A program made the translations under genes and the position numbers. From Marinilabiliales bacterium (GTDB taxonomy: Bacteria > Bacteroidota > Bacteroidia > Bacteroidales > ML635J-15), in contig PKTB01000023.1 of assembly GCA_002869385.1 (NCBI GenBank), positions 62,001-126,000 of the forward strand: a DNA stretch of 64,000 nt, read 5' to 3'. Below the pieces are notes generated by a model that did not search any database, was not told the origin of the DNA, and worked only from the letters and a program-made list of their open reading frames with translations. Shown here piece after piece: positions 9,998 to 20,217 of the stretch (position 1 is its first letter; each line of letters starts with the position of its first letter).

Positions 9998-12499
9998 CTA
10001 TTTCAATGTAATCTTTTTAGTGAATTTGCCACTAGACATTTCTATTTCAATAAAGTAGATACCTGCATCCTGTGTACTTAAGTCAATAGTTGTTTGTTCA
10101 GACTCAGTAAATAAACTCGTAACTTCTTGTCCTATCATGTTTTTAACACTAATCTTTGCATTAGATTCAGGTAGAGCAATTGTTATAATTCCGTCACTTG
10201 GATTTGGATATATGTGAATGCTTTCAGCAATTTCATTTTCTATAGAAGAACTTGTTTCAACAAGTAAATCATCAATTAAGAATGCCCATGCATCATATGA
10301 TACACATTGGAATGCTATGTAGATTGATTGTCCGTCATATGCGGAAAGGTCTGCAGTATATTGTGTCCAGCTTGTTGGAGCTTCGATATATGAGCCACTT
10401 GAGATTACTGAGAAACTGCCAGTACTATTATTAGTTGTAGAAACCAGTACTTTAAATCTTTCTAACCCGTAGGTATCTGTAACAGATTTGGCCCAGAAAC
10501 TAAGTGATGAGTTGTTTTGTAATGATATTTGAGGGGTAATAAACCAATCATCGTTTGCCGGTGAAGTTGCTGCAAAACAAGCACCACATTTATAACCACC
10601 ATGAGGATCCCATGATTCGCTACTTTCAGGACTTGTAGTTGAAGAATTAAATGCCATATATGCTCCGGTATAGCCTTCATTATTGAAATCTACACCATCT
10701 ACACCATAAGTTGTTGATTCGTCACCATCATAAGTTGTGCAAGGGCTAAAATTATCAACTGCAAAATCAGTACAATCTTCAAAGTCATAGCTAAATCCAC
10801 CACCACTTGTTACAGTAATATATCCTGTTTTAGTTTCAGTATCATTATCTCCACTTGTATAAACTGTTAATGACACGTTGTAAGTTCCTTCTGTATTATA
10901 AGTAATAGTAGGATTTTGAGCTGTTGAACTTGATGGTGAACCACCTGGGAATGACCATGAACGACTAGTTATTGTTCCTCCACTTGATAGATCAGTAAAT
11001 GAAACTTGACCACCAACAGCAACAAGAGTAGGAGTACCACTGAAATCAGCTACTACACCACCAATATTTGGGTCAAGCATTTCACATGTTGTAGCACCTG
11101 TACTTGAAGGGTCTAACCAGTATTCTAATTGTTCTGATGATGCTGTTCCGTTTGAGTTCCAGTGATAAGAGAATTTCCCGTATAAGTCAGGGTCTCCTGT
11201 TGCATCACAATATGATAAACCACCAGATAATGTTCCAACTACTAAACCACTATTGTTAAAAATTGGGGATCCTGAAGATCCTGGTTCTGTAACACCATGA
11301 CCATTTGTTGTACTAGCCCAGTAAACTACCCAGTGTGCACCTGTTGCACCAACATTTCCTGTTCCACCATTGTAAGTTGCACTTGAAAGTGATGATGTAT
11401 ATGTTGATATCTTTTTGATGTCACCACTTGGATGATGAATACTAACACCACTTGGGCTAGCACTGGTAGATCTGCTCCAACCATTATAAACTGCGCCAAT
11501 ATTTTTTAAGGTTGTTGCTGTAGTACTAAGCTCTACAAGAAGAAAGTCAGAACCACCATTCAAAACAGATCTTGATTTTCTGGTACATCCTGTAACGCTA
11601 TTTCCACTAGGCTCACTGGTTGCTGTACATCCTGAACTTTCATAGTTAAATTTGAAAATCCATTGGTTAAAATCACCTGCATCAGAATCAGTACCACAGT
11701 GATCAGCTGTTAAGAAATATGGGGTTTCGTCATTACTTGTGTTATTAACAAGAGTTCCGGTACAATATCCAGCGCTCCAACCTTCAACACAGTATATTCT
11801 TGCAACACCTTTTTGTTCATCTCTCCAGTTATCACCTTCTGAACAATTAATATTTACCTGACAATCATCAGAAGCTCCATAACCGGTTCCTTTGGCACGA
11901 TTATCAAACATGTCTTCCCCACGGTATACATATGAATATGCTGCAATTTGCATATCAGGCTTTATTGGTATAATGTCTCCATCATCAGATTTCTCCATTC
12001 TTGCAGAATATTCTATAATAAGGTCTTCTCCATAAATCATACCTATTGAGAATTCTTCACCTTTAATATTGTCTTCAGAAGTATAAGGACCTAAAATCAC
12101 TGAGTGGTCAGGATTATACACCCATAATTCTGAACCTGCAGGAAGTTTAAATCTGTCAAAATGAACAACTGATGATCTAGCACCATTAGAAGACATATGT
12201 AAACGCCATATCATTTTTCCATTATCTAATTCTGTCCAGGTTCCACTATTATCAACGTTTGCATCTACCGGTAATAATCTGGCGATTTTCATCATTTGAC
12301 CGTTCTTCTCGTCAATTAAATCTTCAGATTTAATTAAATCATGAGATGGTGGAACCAACTCAAGATGGTCAATGTTTTCAATTGATAAATTATGGACAAA
12401 ACTGTCCGGAGTTTTTACTGTCTGATTTTGAGCAAAAATATTCAGACTAAATAAGACAATTGTCAGCGACAAAAGAGTAAATTTGTAAAGTCTTTTCAT
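9998..12499 (-). CDS. Secreted trypsin-like (lysyl endopeptidase-type) protease with PKD and T9SS sorting domain
   Basis: Secreted serine protease, 833 residues. I chose the ATG at 12499 (MKRLYKFTLLSLTIV), which gives a clean signal peptide ending FAQ; the longer upstream frame adds 29 non-signal residues. A pro-region (about 25-210) is followed by an S1 domain with His267 (FLTADHCG), Asp318 (GGSDFLLVEL) and Ser409 (EPGSSGSPIF), and Cys residues typical of Lys-C-like enzymes. Then come a PKD domain (about 505-595), a choice-of-anchor J/MAM-like lectin fold (about 600-755, DFEDCTDFAVDNF) and a type-A T9SS sorting domain (IHIYPNPSDGIITI, ending KKITLK). Expected fate is export by the T9SS and attachment to, or release from, the cell surface. 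Confidence 0.92.
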   Translation of the reverse strand: MKRLYKFTLLSLTIVLFSLNIFAQNQTVKTPDSFVHNLSIENIDHLELVPPSHDLIKSEDLIDEKNGQMMKIARLLPVDANVDNSGTWTELDNGKMIWRLHMSSNGARSSVVHFDRFKLPAGSELWVYNPDHSVILGPYTSEDNIKGEEFSIGMIYGEDLIIEYSARMEKSDDGDIIPIKPDMQIAAYSYVYRGEDMFDNRAKGTGYGASDDCQVNINCSEGDNWRDEQKGVARIYCVEGWSAGYCTGTLVNNTSNDETPYFLTADHCGTDSDAGDFNQWIFKFNYESSGCTATSEPSGNSVTGCTRKSRSVLNGGSDFLLVELSTTATTLKNIGAVYNGWSRSTSASPSGVSIHHPSGDIKKISTYTSSLSSATYNGGTGNVGATGAHWVVYWASTTNGHGVTEPGSSGSPIFNNSGLVVGTLSGGLSYCDATGDPDLYGKFSYHWNSNGTASSEQLEYWLDPSSTGATTCEMLDPNIGGVVADFSGTPTLVAVGGQVSFTDLSSGGTITSRSWSFPGGSPSSSTAQNPTITYNTEGTYNVSLTVYTSGDNDTETKTGYITVTSGGGFSYDFEDCTDFAVDNFSPCTTYDGDESTTYGVDGVDFNNEGYTGAYMAFNSSTTSPESSESWDPHGGYKCGACFAATSPANDDWFITPQISLQNNSSLSFWAKSVTDTYGLERFKVLVSTTNNSTGSFSVISSGSYIEAPTSWTQYTADLSAYDGQSIYIAFQCVSYDAWAFLIDDLLVETSSSIENEIAESIHIYPNPSDGIITIALPESNAKISVKNMIGQEVTSLFTESEQTTIDLSTQDAGIYFIEIEMSSGKFTKKITLK

Positions 12500-12634
12500 G
12501 AGATTTAGTATTAAATTTCTATATATATTGACAAAAATATGAATTTTTTGCTTGTTAGGGTAAAATATTTTTAATTGTTTATGCACATGAATTACAAAAA
12601 GCTTTCCAAATAAGTGTTTGGATAAATATTTTTT

Positions 12635-13300
12635 ATGAAAAATGAGAATAATAATAAACCCGAATTGACATTAGATGGTAGTTTTACACTTTATTCAAAA
12701 CTATTTGATGAACATTACCATAGTATAAATGGTGCAGTAACAGAATCTCGACATATTTTTATTGAGCTGGGATTTAAACAAATAGATAAAAATCATATAG
12801 ATATTCTTGAAGTTGGTTATGGTACAGGTCTAAATGCTATTTGTACTTTTATTGCTAACAAGGAATTGAATAAAACAATAAATTATGTTGGGATAGAGAA
12901 ATATCCTATAAGTCTAGCAGATTTTGAAAAATTAAATTATGGCAAACTTTTAAATGTTGAAGAGCTTGAGCTTAAAGGGTTTTATAATGATTGGGATTGT
13001 AGTGTAAAAATTGATAAAGATTTTGTTTTAACAAAGTTAAAAGCTGATTTCTTAAATTATATTCCGGAAATTGAATATGATATCATTTATTTTGATTCTT
13101 TCTCTCCTGATACACAAGCTGAGATGTGGACGTTTGAAATGTTAAGAAAGATAGTTCACAATCTTCGTAAAGACGGTCTGTTTGTAACATATAGCGTTAG
13201 AGGAGAGTTAAAAGCTAATTTAAGAAAACTTGGAATGGAAGTGAAAAGACTACCAGGTCCTCCGGGAAAGAGACATGTCCTAAAAGCAAAAAAGTTGTAA
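12635..13300 (+). CDS. mnmD: tRNA 5-methylaminomethyl-2-thiouridine methyltransferase
   Basis: Stand-alone counterpart of the MnmC methyltransferase domain (221 residues), catalysing SAM-dependent methylation of nm5s2U34 in tRNA. Family signatures are LTLDGSFTLYSKLFDEHYHS at the N-terminus, the SAM motif ILEVGYGTGLNAICTF (about residues 60-75), DIIYFDSFSPDTQAEMW (about 146-162) and the C-terminal LPGPPGKRHVLKA. The oxidase half of MnmC is absent, as usual outside Proteobacteria. It is divergent from the protease gene. Confidence 0.93.
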   Translation: MKNENNNKPELTLDGSFTLYSKLFDEHYHSINGAVTESRHIFIELGFKQIDKNHIDILEVGYGTGLNAICTFIANKELNKTINYVGIEKYPISLADFEKLNYGKLLNVEELELKGFYNDWDCSVKIDKDFVLTKLKADFLNYIPEIEYDIIYFDSFSPDTQAEMWTFEMLRKIVHNLRKDGLFVTYSVRGELKANLRKLGMEVKRLPGPPGKRHVLKAKKL

Positions 13301-13325
13301 ATAATTGAAAGATTTTGTAAGTTTG
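13295..13325 (+). promoter_or_regulatory. Candidate Bacteroidota promoter
   Basis: TTG (13295-13297), 20-bp spacer, TAAGTTTG (13318-13325) matching TAnnTTTG in full. It lies 25 bp before the ATG at 13351 and overlaps the end of mnmD. The match is to the known Bacteroidota primary-sigma consensus; usage is inferred. Confidence 0.55.
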
Positions 13326-13350
13326 CTTTGAAACCTCAAAATCGATTGCT

Positions 13351-14079
13351 ATGAAAAATATTATTATTGTTTTAAGCCTATTTGTATACTTATTATTAGC
13401 AAATACTGTTAAATCTCAAACATTAGACCCTGCAATTACCTTCACTGAGCATCCACAAACACATAATATGCATATATGTTCTGATGGTAAGTATTATTAT
13501 ACTGTTAATGGCGGTGTGGCTAGCGAAGGTCTGATAAATAAGTTTAGTTTAAAAGGAGAATTGATAGATACGTATTCTTTTAATCTTGACATGCGCACTA
13601 TCGTTTACAGAAAAAAAGACAAATCTTTTTATGTTTCAACATATGAAGGTAATATTTATAAAATTACTGAACTTGAATATGGTAAATATGAAATGTTTCA
13701 CGAAGGAATATACTCCGATGGTCAGTCATGTTTGGGAATAGACACCAAAGGGGAGAAACTTTATGAGCATTCCTATGGTACTATTTATGTTTACGATTTT
13801 GAAACTGGAGAATTATTAAAATCATTTGATGTATTTCGTTACGCCAAAGAAATGATAACAGGCTCAAATTCTATTGCAGTTACTAAGAAGTCTATTATAC
13901 TATTTAATGGGAATGCACAATATATCTATAAATATGATTTGGATGGGAATTTTATTGAAGAAATAAAAATCTCAGAGGGTACTTATGGCCCTTCAGTATC
14001 GTTTGCAAAGAAATATGTTTTTGTATCTGATGATGGTGATTATGAGACAGGAACATGGTATGGGTATAAGATAAAGTAG
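13351..14079 (+). CDS. Secreted propeller-like protein of unknown function
   Basis: Not a protein I recognise. The 242-residue product has a signal peptide (residues 1-23, ending VKSQ) and then several blade-like repeats of the form short beta strand, turn, strand: YYTVNGGVASEGLINKFSL, SFYVSTYEGNIYKI, KLYEHSYGTIYVYDF, AQYIYKYDLDGNFIEEI. This suggests a small beta-propeller of the NHL/SMP-30 or quinoprotein-like type. There are no obvious catalytic residues and no T9SS sorting domain, so it is probably periplasmic. It is preceded by a good promoter match and ends with TAG. Confidence 0.6.
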   Translation: MKNIIIVLSLFVYLLLANTVKSQTLDPAITFTEHPQTHNMHICSDGKYYYTVNGGVASEGLINKFSLKGELIDTYSFNLDMRTIVYRKKDKSFYVSTYEGNIYKITELEYGKYEMFHEGIYSDGQSCLGIDTKGEKLYEHSYGTIYVYDFETGELLKSFDVFRYAKEMITGSNSIAVTKKSIILFNGNAQYIYKYDLDGNFIEEIKISEGTYGPSVSFAKKYVFVSDDGDYETGTWYGYKIK

Positions 14080-14246
14080 AAAGATTTAGTTTATTTTCTT
14101 TTCTCTTAGAGTGGTGATTGAAAATATGTTATAAAAAACATAATTTTAATGCAACCAAACGGTCAAAATTTGCATTTACTATTCAAAATATTTTATTATT
14201 TTTGACACGAGGAAAATTATTATTAACCAAAAACAAATTCTAAGTT

Positions 14247-17200
14247 ATGAGAACATTTACCAAACTTGTTTTTGCATTTGCAGTTATGTTACTAACAACT
14301 ACTGTTTTTGCTCAAACATTTAACTCTTTATGGGTTGACGGACGTATTTATTTTAAATTATCAGACAATGCGGTTTTAAACGTATCAGATAATGATGGCG
14401 TAGTTAATCCAAAGGATGTTTATTTTCTTGAAGGTTTAATCGAAGAGTATAATATTACTGAATTGGTAATGCCATTTAAGTCTGCGCAGAGTGATATATT
14501 ACAGAGAACATTTAGAATGGACTTTGAAGATTATAGTGAAATTGGAGACCTAATAAGAGATTTAAAACAACATCCTGATATTGAGTATGCTGAACCTGCT
14601 CCATTATTCTTTATTTCAATGACCCCAGATGATACATATTATGATGTAACTCTTGATGGAGGCTTTTTGTATGGATCAGCAAATAGTTCATGGCACTTAA
14701 ACGCAATAAATGCTTCTCAAGCTTGGGATGTTACCACCGGTGATGCTGGTGTTGTTGTTGCTGTGCTTGATAATGCTATTTATGTTGATCATCCAGATTT
14801 AACAAATCAGGTTGTACATGCTGTTGACTTAGGTAATGGTGATAATGATCCTAATCCACCAGAAGCAACTTATATTTGGTCACATGGAACTCACTCAGCA
14901 GGACTTGTTGGTGCAGAAACTAATAATGGTATTGGTGTTGCATCAATTGGTTGTGGTATTAGCATTATGGCTATTAAATTAGGAGATGACGCTAGTGATG
15001 GTCAGGCAATGGCTGCAGGATATGAAGGGATAACTTATGCTGCTGATAACGGCGCTGATGTAATTAGTATGTCATGGGGTTCTCCTCAGTATTTCCAAAC
15101 AATGCAGAATATTGTAAACTATGCATATAATCTTGGTTGTGTTTTAGTTGGTGCCGCTGGTAACAATGGTGACGGTGCTGAAACTCAAGCAAATCCTGAT
15201 ATCCCTGTTAATTATATTGGATATCCGGCAGCATTGGATCATGTAATTGCAGTTGGTTCTGTTGATTTAGGAGATACTAAATCAAGTTTCTCAAATTATG
15301 GGACATGGATTGATGTACTTGCACCAGGTGGTTTTGCTGCAGAAGGTGGTATCTTAGGAAATATGTTCTTTTCTGTATTAATTACAACTGCTTCAGATGC
15401 AGGTTCAGTTATGGATATGTTATCCGGAGCCGGAGGTGGTGCTTCAGATTTTGGAGTTTCCGGTCAGTATGATGGTATGCAGGGAACCTCAATGGCTTGT
15501 CCTGTTACCTCTGGCTTATGTGGATTAATGTTATCTGCAAATCCAGATCTTACACCCGAAGAACTAACAGCAATCTTAAAAGCTACTTGCGATAACGTTG
15601 ATGCACTTAATACTGAGTTTATCGACAGTATTGGTGCAGGTAGAATAAATGCATATGAGGCTGTTACTGCAGCTGCAGCGGCAAATGCTCCTTTGGTTGC
15701 AGATTTTATGGCAAGTGAAGTTGTTGTTGCAGTTGGTGAAACAGTAGATTTTACTGATCTTACTACAGGAACACCTACAGAATGGTCTTGGGAATTTGAG
15801 GGTGGTATTCCTGCAACAAGTGATATTCAAGATCCAACAGCAATTCAATATGATACAGAAGTTATATATCAAGTTACATTAACTGCCGGTGATGGCACAA
15901 ACTCTGATACTGAAATCAAAACTGCTTTTATTATTGTAGGTCAAAGAGGTAGCCTTGCTGAAAGTGCTTGGATAGAACAAAATACTCATTTTGCAAGTGC
16001 ATACAGAGGTGTATTTTTGACTGATATTGTTGATGAAAACACTGCCTGGATATTAACTTATGATGGCACAGGTGGAAGTATTACTAGAGATTTTGCTGTA
16101 ACTGCAGATGCTGGTGAAACTTGGACACCTGACACAATCGAAATTGCTGAGAACTATGCACCTGGTGATATTAGTGCAGTTAGTGCAACAACAGCATGGG
16201 TTGCTGTTTATGATGTAAATGGTGGTGGTGGTATTTACAAAACTGAAGATGCTGGTGCAAACTGGACACATCAAACAAGTGCTGCTTTTGCTGATGCAGC
16301 TAGTTTTACAAATGTAGTTCATATGTTTAATGAAAATGAAGGATATTGTCAGGGAGATCCAATAAACGGTGAATTTGAAATATATACTACTGCAGATGGA
16401 GGAACAACATGTACTTTGGTTGATGGTGCAAACCTACCAGATCCAGAATCCGGAGAAATGGGATGGACAGGTGTTGCTGATGCAGTTGGAGATATTGTAT
16501 GGTTTGGTACAAATACCGGACGCGTTTTTAAATCAAATGATAAAGGAGCTACTTGGAGTGCCTATTCAACAGGTGAAGATAATGTTAGTTCAATTTCTTT
16601 TGCTGATGAAAACAATGGAGTTGCTATCTGTCAGGTAACAAATAAAACTACTGGAACTATCGAGAGCTGGGCTATGGTTAAAACATCTGATGGAGGTGAA
16701 ACATGGACATCAATTTCTGTTGATGATCAGTTCTTATCTGATGTTTCTGCAGTGCCTGGCGAACCAGGTATGTATGTTGGAATAAAGATATCTGCTACAT
16801 TAGAAGATAATTTCTCAACTTATAGTTTAGACTATGGAACAACTTGGACTGAATTAGATGATTCAGTACAATATACAAGTGTTCAGATGTTCAGCGCAGA
16901 TTGTGGCTGGGCTGGTGGATTTAACTGGGATGAAAATTCTGGTGGAATATATAAATGGGTAGGACTTGCTCCATCTGATGATCCTTATTTCACTTCATCA
17001 CCTGCACTTGAAGTTACCGAATTTGAAACATACACATACAATGTTACTACTGAGGACCCAAATACTTTAGCTTTAACAATTACAGGTCCAACAACTCCTG
17101 CATGGTTGTCTTTAACCGATAATGGTGACGGAACTGCAACTTTAACAGGTACTGCACCTGAAATCCTTGGTGAGACTGAAGATTTTGAGGTGGTGCTTAA

Positions 17201-17783
17201 TGTTTCGAACGGAACATATGATGCTGATCAGTCATTTACAATTACTGTTAATACATCAAACACAGCACCTGAGTTTACCTCAACACCTTCTACAGTTCAT
17301 ACTCAAAATGTATTGTATACTTATGATGTTACAACATATGATGAACAAGGAGATGATTTGACTATTGAAGCAACAACTTTACCAGAATGGGCTAGCTTTG
17401 TGGATAATGGTGATGGAACAGGTAAATTGTCAGGAACACCAACTACAACAAGCTTTTTAGGTTTTGGTGTAACACTAGTAGTTAGTGATGGTATGTTTAA
17501 TACTATTCAGGATTTCAATATTCAGGTTAATGCAAATGATATAGTTGACTTTGGGTTTGGTTCAGTTGAGATATATCCTAATCCTGCTACAGATTTTGTA
17601 AATATTACAAATTGTCAGGGGGCAACCTACGAGGTTATGGATATGACAGGTAGAATACTTGAAGTTGGTACACTAAAAAATAGTGTGGAAAGAGTTGATA
17701 TTAATGAATATAGTAATGGCAATATGATTATTAGGTTGTATAATTCATAAAAGACTTATACAATTAAGATTGTAAAGCTATAA
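14247..17783 (+). CDS. Secreted subtilisin-like protease with PKD, BNR-like and Ig-like domains, T9SS CTD broken by in-frame TAA
   Basis: Large S8-family protease. Signal peptide 1-22, pro-domain about 30-125, catalytic domain with Asp175 (VVVAVLDNA), His213 (SHGTHSAG) and Ser415 (GTSMACPV). A PKD domain (about 485-570) follows, then a Ycf48/BNR-like propeller region (about 580-905) and two putative-Ig modules (about 910-1095). The T9SS sorting domain starts at EIYPNPATDFVNI but is cut at a TAA (17748-17750, codon 1168). Reading on gives KTYTIKIVKL and a TAA at 17781-17783, exactly the missing last strand, for 1178 residues. The original codon was probably Glu GAA or Ser TCA. Losing the last strand would be expected to block T9SS export. 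Confidence 0.85.
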
Positions 17784-17801
17784 CATACTAAAATAGACAA
17801 T

Positions 17802-17883
17802 AGTACCCCTAAAGTATTATTATTGTAAATATTTTGTAATTAGACTTTGTATTTGCAAAATTTAATAATATTTTTGGGGTACT
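17802..17883. repeat. Imperfect 17-bp inverted repeat abutting a start codon
   Basis: Arms at 17802-17818 (agtacccctaaagtatt) and 17867-17883 (aatatttttggggtact) match at 15 of 17 positions and flank a 48-nt AT-rich loop. The right arm ends 4 bp before the ATG at 17888 and so covers the ribosome-binding region. Confidence 0.7.
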
Positions 17884-17887
17884 TTTT

Positions 17888-18505
17888 ATGGAACAAATTG
17901 ATATCATAGGATTTGTAGGCGTAGCAACGAGTGTGCTCGGTTTCTTAGCCTATGGTAAAATACAAGGAAGAGTTGTAATATTGATTTCGATTCTTCTTCT
18001 TCTTACATATAGCCTGATAAAACCAATATATCCTTTTGCAATTCTAATGGCAGTAGCTTTGATATTTTATATTTATAAAGTTTTAAAGTTTAAAAAAAGC
18101 AAGGCATCTATAAAGTTATTAGAAGTAGAATATGATAATAACTACATAGTTGAATTTATCAAGAATTATAAAAGAGATATTTATAATTATTTTCCTTTTT
18201 ACGAACCTCATAAATCACATAAGTGTTTCTTAGTCATGAGAGATATGAATCTTGCCGGAATACTTATTGGTAGTATTACAGGAGATATGTTAACAATTGA
18301 AGTAGACTATACCAAACCAATATACCGTGATAAAGAGATAGGTAGTTATATTTTTAAACAAAACCCTGGCCACTTTACAAAAATGGGCATAAAAAAACTG
18401 GTGGCCAAATCATTTCACAAAGGACATAGTAAGTTCTTAAAAAAAATGGGATTTGAGCAAACATTTATTGATGATCAGCTGTTTTTTGTAAAAAAGTTAG
18501 ATTAA
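17888..18505 (+). CDS. YgjV-like membrane protein with a C-terminal cytoplasmic GNAT-like domain
   Basis: The 205-residue product has three hydrophobic helices in residues 8-75 (IIGFVGVATSVLGFLAYG, VVILISILLLLTYSL, PFAILMAVALIFYIYKVL), resembling the YgjV family of small inner-membrane proteins. Residues 80-205 form a soluble domain with GNAT-like features: a substrate strand (FLVMRDMNLAGILIGSI), DYTKPIYRDKEIGSYIF in the acetyl-CoA region, and a C-terminal GHSKFLKKMGFEQT resembling motif B of acetyltransferases. The canonical Q/RxxGxG/A loop is only weakly matched by YRDKEIGSY, so catalysis is unproven. Function unknown. Confidence 0.55.
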   Translation: MEQIDIIGFVGVATSVLGFLAYGKIQGRVVILISILLLLTYSLIKPIYPFAILMAVALIFYIYKVLKFKKSKASIKLLEVEYDNNYIVEFIKNYKRDIYNYFPFYEPHKSHKCFLVMRDMNLAGILIGSITGDMLTIEVDYTKPIYRDKEIGSYIFKQNPGHFTKMGIKKLVAKSFHKGHSKFLKKMGFEQTFIDDQLFFVKKLD

Positions 18506-18552
18506 AAGCCACTAATTGGTGATTGTTTGCGTTTAGTACATAGAGGTATATT

Positions 18553-20073
18553 ATGAATTGGTTGAAGTACACATTAGTAATTTTAGTTTTGATTGTAACA
18601 GCTCAAGTTGTTGCACAGACAGATATTCCTGACCCTCCTGAGTTTGTTTCTGCGAGTATAACTCCTGAATCAGACCCAACAAAAGTTGTTTTAACATGGA
18701 ATCCTAGTGATTCTTTGGATGTTGAAGGATATATAGTTTATAAAGTGATAGGTGGGATAACAGAAACAATTGATACTGTTTTCGGGAGATTATCAACAAC
18801 ATATGATTATACAATGGCATCTGCTATTAGTAAACCTGAGAAATTCAGGTTAGCAGCTTTTGATACTCAACTTTATAAATCAAGTATTACTGACCCACAT
18901 ACTACAATGTTTCTTACAGCTACTTACGATAAATGTAATACAGAGGTGAATCTTGATTGGACAAGCTATGATGGTTGGACAAATGGAGTTAACAGTTATA
19001 AAATCTATCTAAGATCAGCAAGCTCCACTTATTATGTTTTAACAAGTCTTTCATCTGAGAAATTCGAATATGTTGACTCAAATATTGATTTTAGTGAAAC
19101 ATACTATTATTACATCGAAGCTGTAAGTAATTCTGGAGATAAAGCAACCTCTAACTCTGTTGAACTTTCTACAAACTCTTTTGAAATACCATCATATATG
19201 CACGCCCAATATGCAACAGTTAGTGGTGAGAATATTGTAGTTAACTTTTTAGTTGATAATTCTGCTGAGGTTTTGGAATATAGAGTTCAAAGAGCATCTT
19301 CACCAGAAGGAACTTTTTCTACAATACATTCTTATCCAAATACTGGGCAAAGTGAAGTAATGCATACTGATTTTGATGTAAGTGTTGATGAATATAGATA
19401 TTACTATCGATTAGCATCCGTTAATCCATGTGGTATAGTCTCATCCTATTCAAATATTTCATCAAATATTTTATTAACAGCATCTAACGAGAATGGTTTT
19501 GAGCATGAAATATCCTGGACAGATTACTATGCATGGCCAAATGGAGTAAGTAATTTTAATGTTTACAGAACTTTTAACGGGGCACCTGCTCAAATAGGAG
19601 TTAATACTCCCGGTAACCTTGAAGCAACATATGATATTGAATGGTATGTCAATTATTGTCATGATCGTAAAATACATATGACAAATGAATTTTGCTATTA
19701 TGTTGAGGCAAATGAAAGTGAAAGTCCATATTATGCTGATTCGAAAGGAGTTAGTAGATCAAATGTAGCCTGCGTAAACCATTATCCGGTTGTTTGGGTG
19801 CCAAATGCCTTTAATGCAACTTCATATGAAGTTGAGAATCGTGAATTCAAACCTGTTCTATCATTTGTTGAAAGTGACTCATATTTGTTTATAGTTTATG
19901 ATAAATGGGGACAAGAAGTCTTTAGAACAGATGAAACTTATGAAGGCTGGAATGGAACGATTAATCGCCTTAGTTTAGCACCTTCTCAATATTACACTTA
20001 TTTTGTAAGATATTTTGACCATCAAGGTAAAGAATATCTAAAAACCGGAACATTTTTCTTATTTATCGATTAG
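18553..20073 (+). CDS. Fibronectin-type III surface protein with T9SS type-B (gliding-motility) sorting domain
   Basis: Secreted protein of 506 residues. Signal peptide 1-22 (VVAQ), then about four fibronectin III-like modules (first at 27-120 with VLTWNPSDSLDVEGYIVY; others with VNLDWTSYDGWTNGVNSYKIYL and HEISWTDYYAWPNGVSNFNVYR). The C-terminal 85 residues match the gliding motility-associated/type-B CTD: VWVPNAFNATS, FIVYDKWGQEVFRTDETYEGWNG, and the end KTGTFFLFID. Type-B cargo is usually anchored or released through PorP/SprF-type proteins; one such protein is encoded at 24.6 kb but in a different operon. The specific ligand is unknown. Confidence 0.85.
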   Translation: MNWLKYTLVILVLIVTAQVVAQTDIPDPPEFVSASITPESDPTKVVLTWNPSDSLDVEGYIVYKVIGGITETIDTVFGRLSTTYDYTMASAISKPEKFRLAAFDTQLYKSSITDPHTTMFLTATYDKCNTEVNLDWTSYDGWTNGVNSYKIYLRSASSTYYVLTSLSSEKFEYVDSNIDFSETYYYYIEAVSNSGDKATSNSVELSTNSFEIPSYMHAQYATVSGENIVVNFLVDNSAEVLEYRVQRASSPEGTFSTIHSYPNTGQSEVMHTDFDVSVDEYRYYYRLASVNPCGIVSSYSNISSNILLTASNENGFEHEISWTDYYAWPNGVSNFNVYRTFNGAPAQIGVNTPGNLEATYDIEWYVNYCHDRKIHMTNEFCYYVEANESESPYYADSKGVSRSNVACVNHYPVVWVPNAFNATSYEVENREFKPVLSFVESDSYLFIVYDKWGQEVFRTDETYEGWNGTINRLSLAPSQYYTYFVRYFDHQGKEYLKTGTFFLFID

Positions 20074-20217
20074 TTTATTAGAGCTTTATTAAGCTTTATT
20101 TAATATTAACGATTTATTAAACTTCATCGGAAATTATCAGTTTTAAATTACTGATATTTTAATATCTTTGTAAGTTAATGTTTCGCATTTTAGTAACAAT
20201 AGAAGTCTTTTTTATTT

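Noticed and set aside
14169..14204. Promoter of the subtilase gene (TTTG and TATTTTTG)
   Set aside because: The -7-like box matches but the spacer is 24 bp rather than 19-21, so I do not call it.
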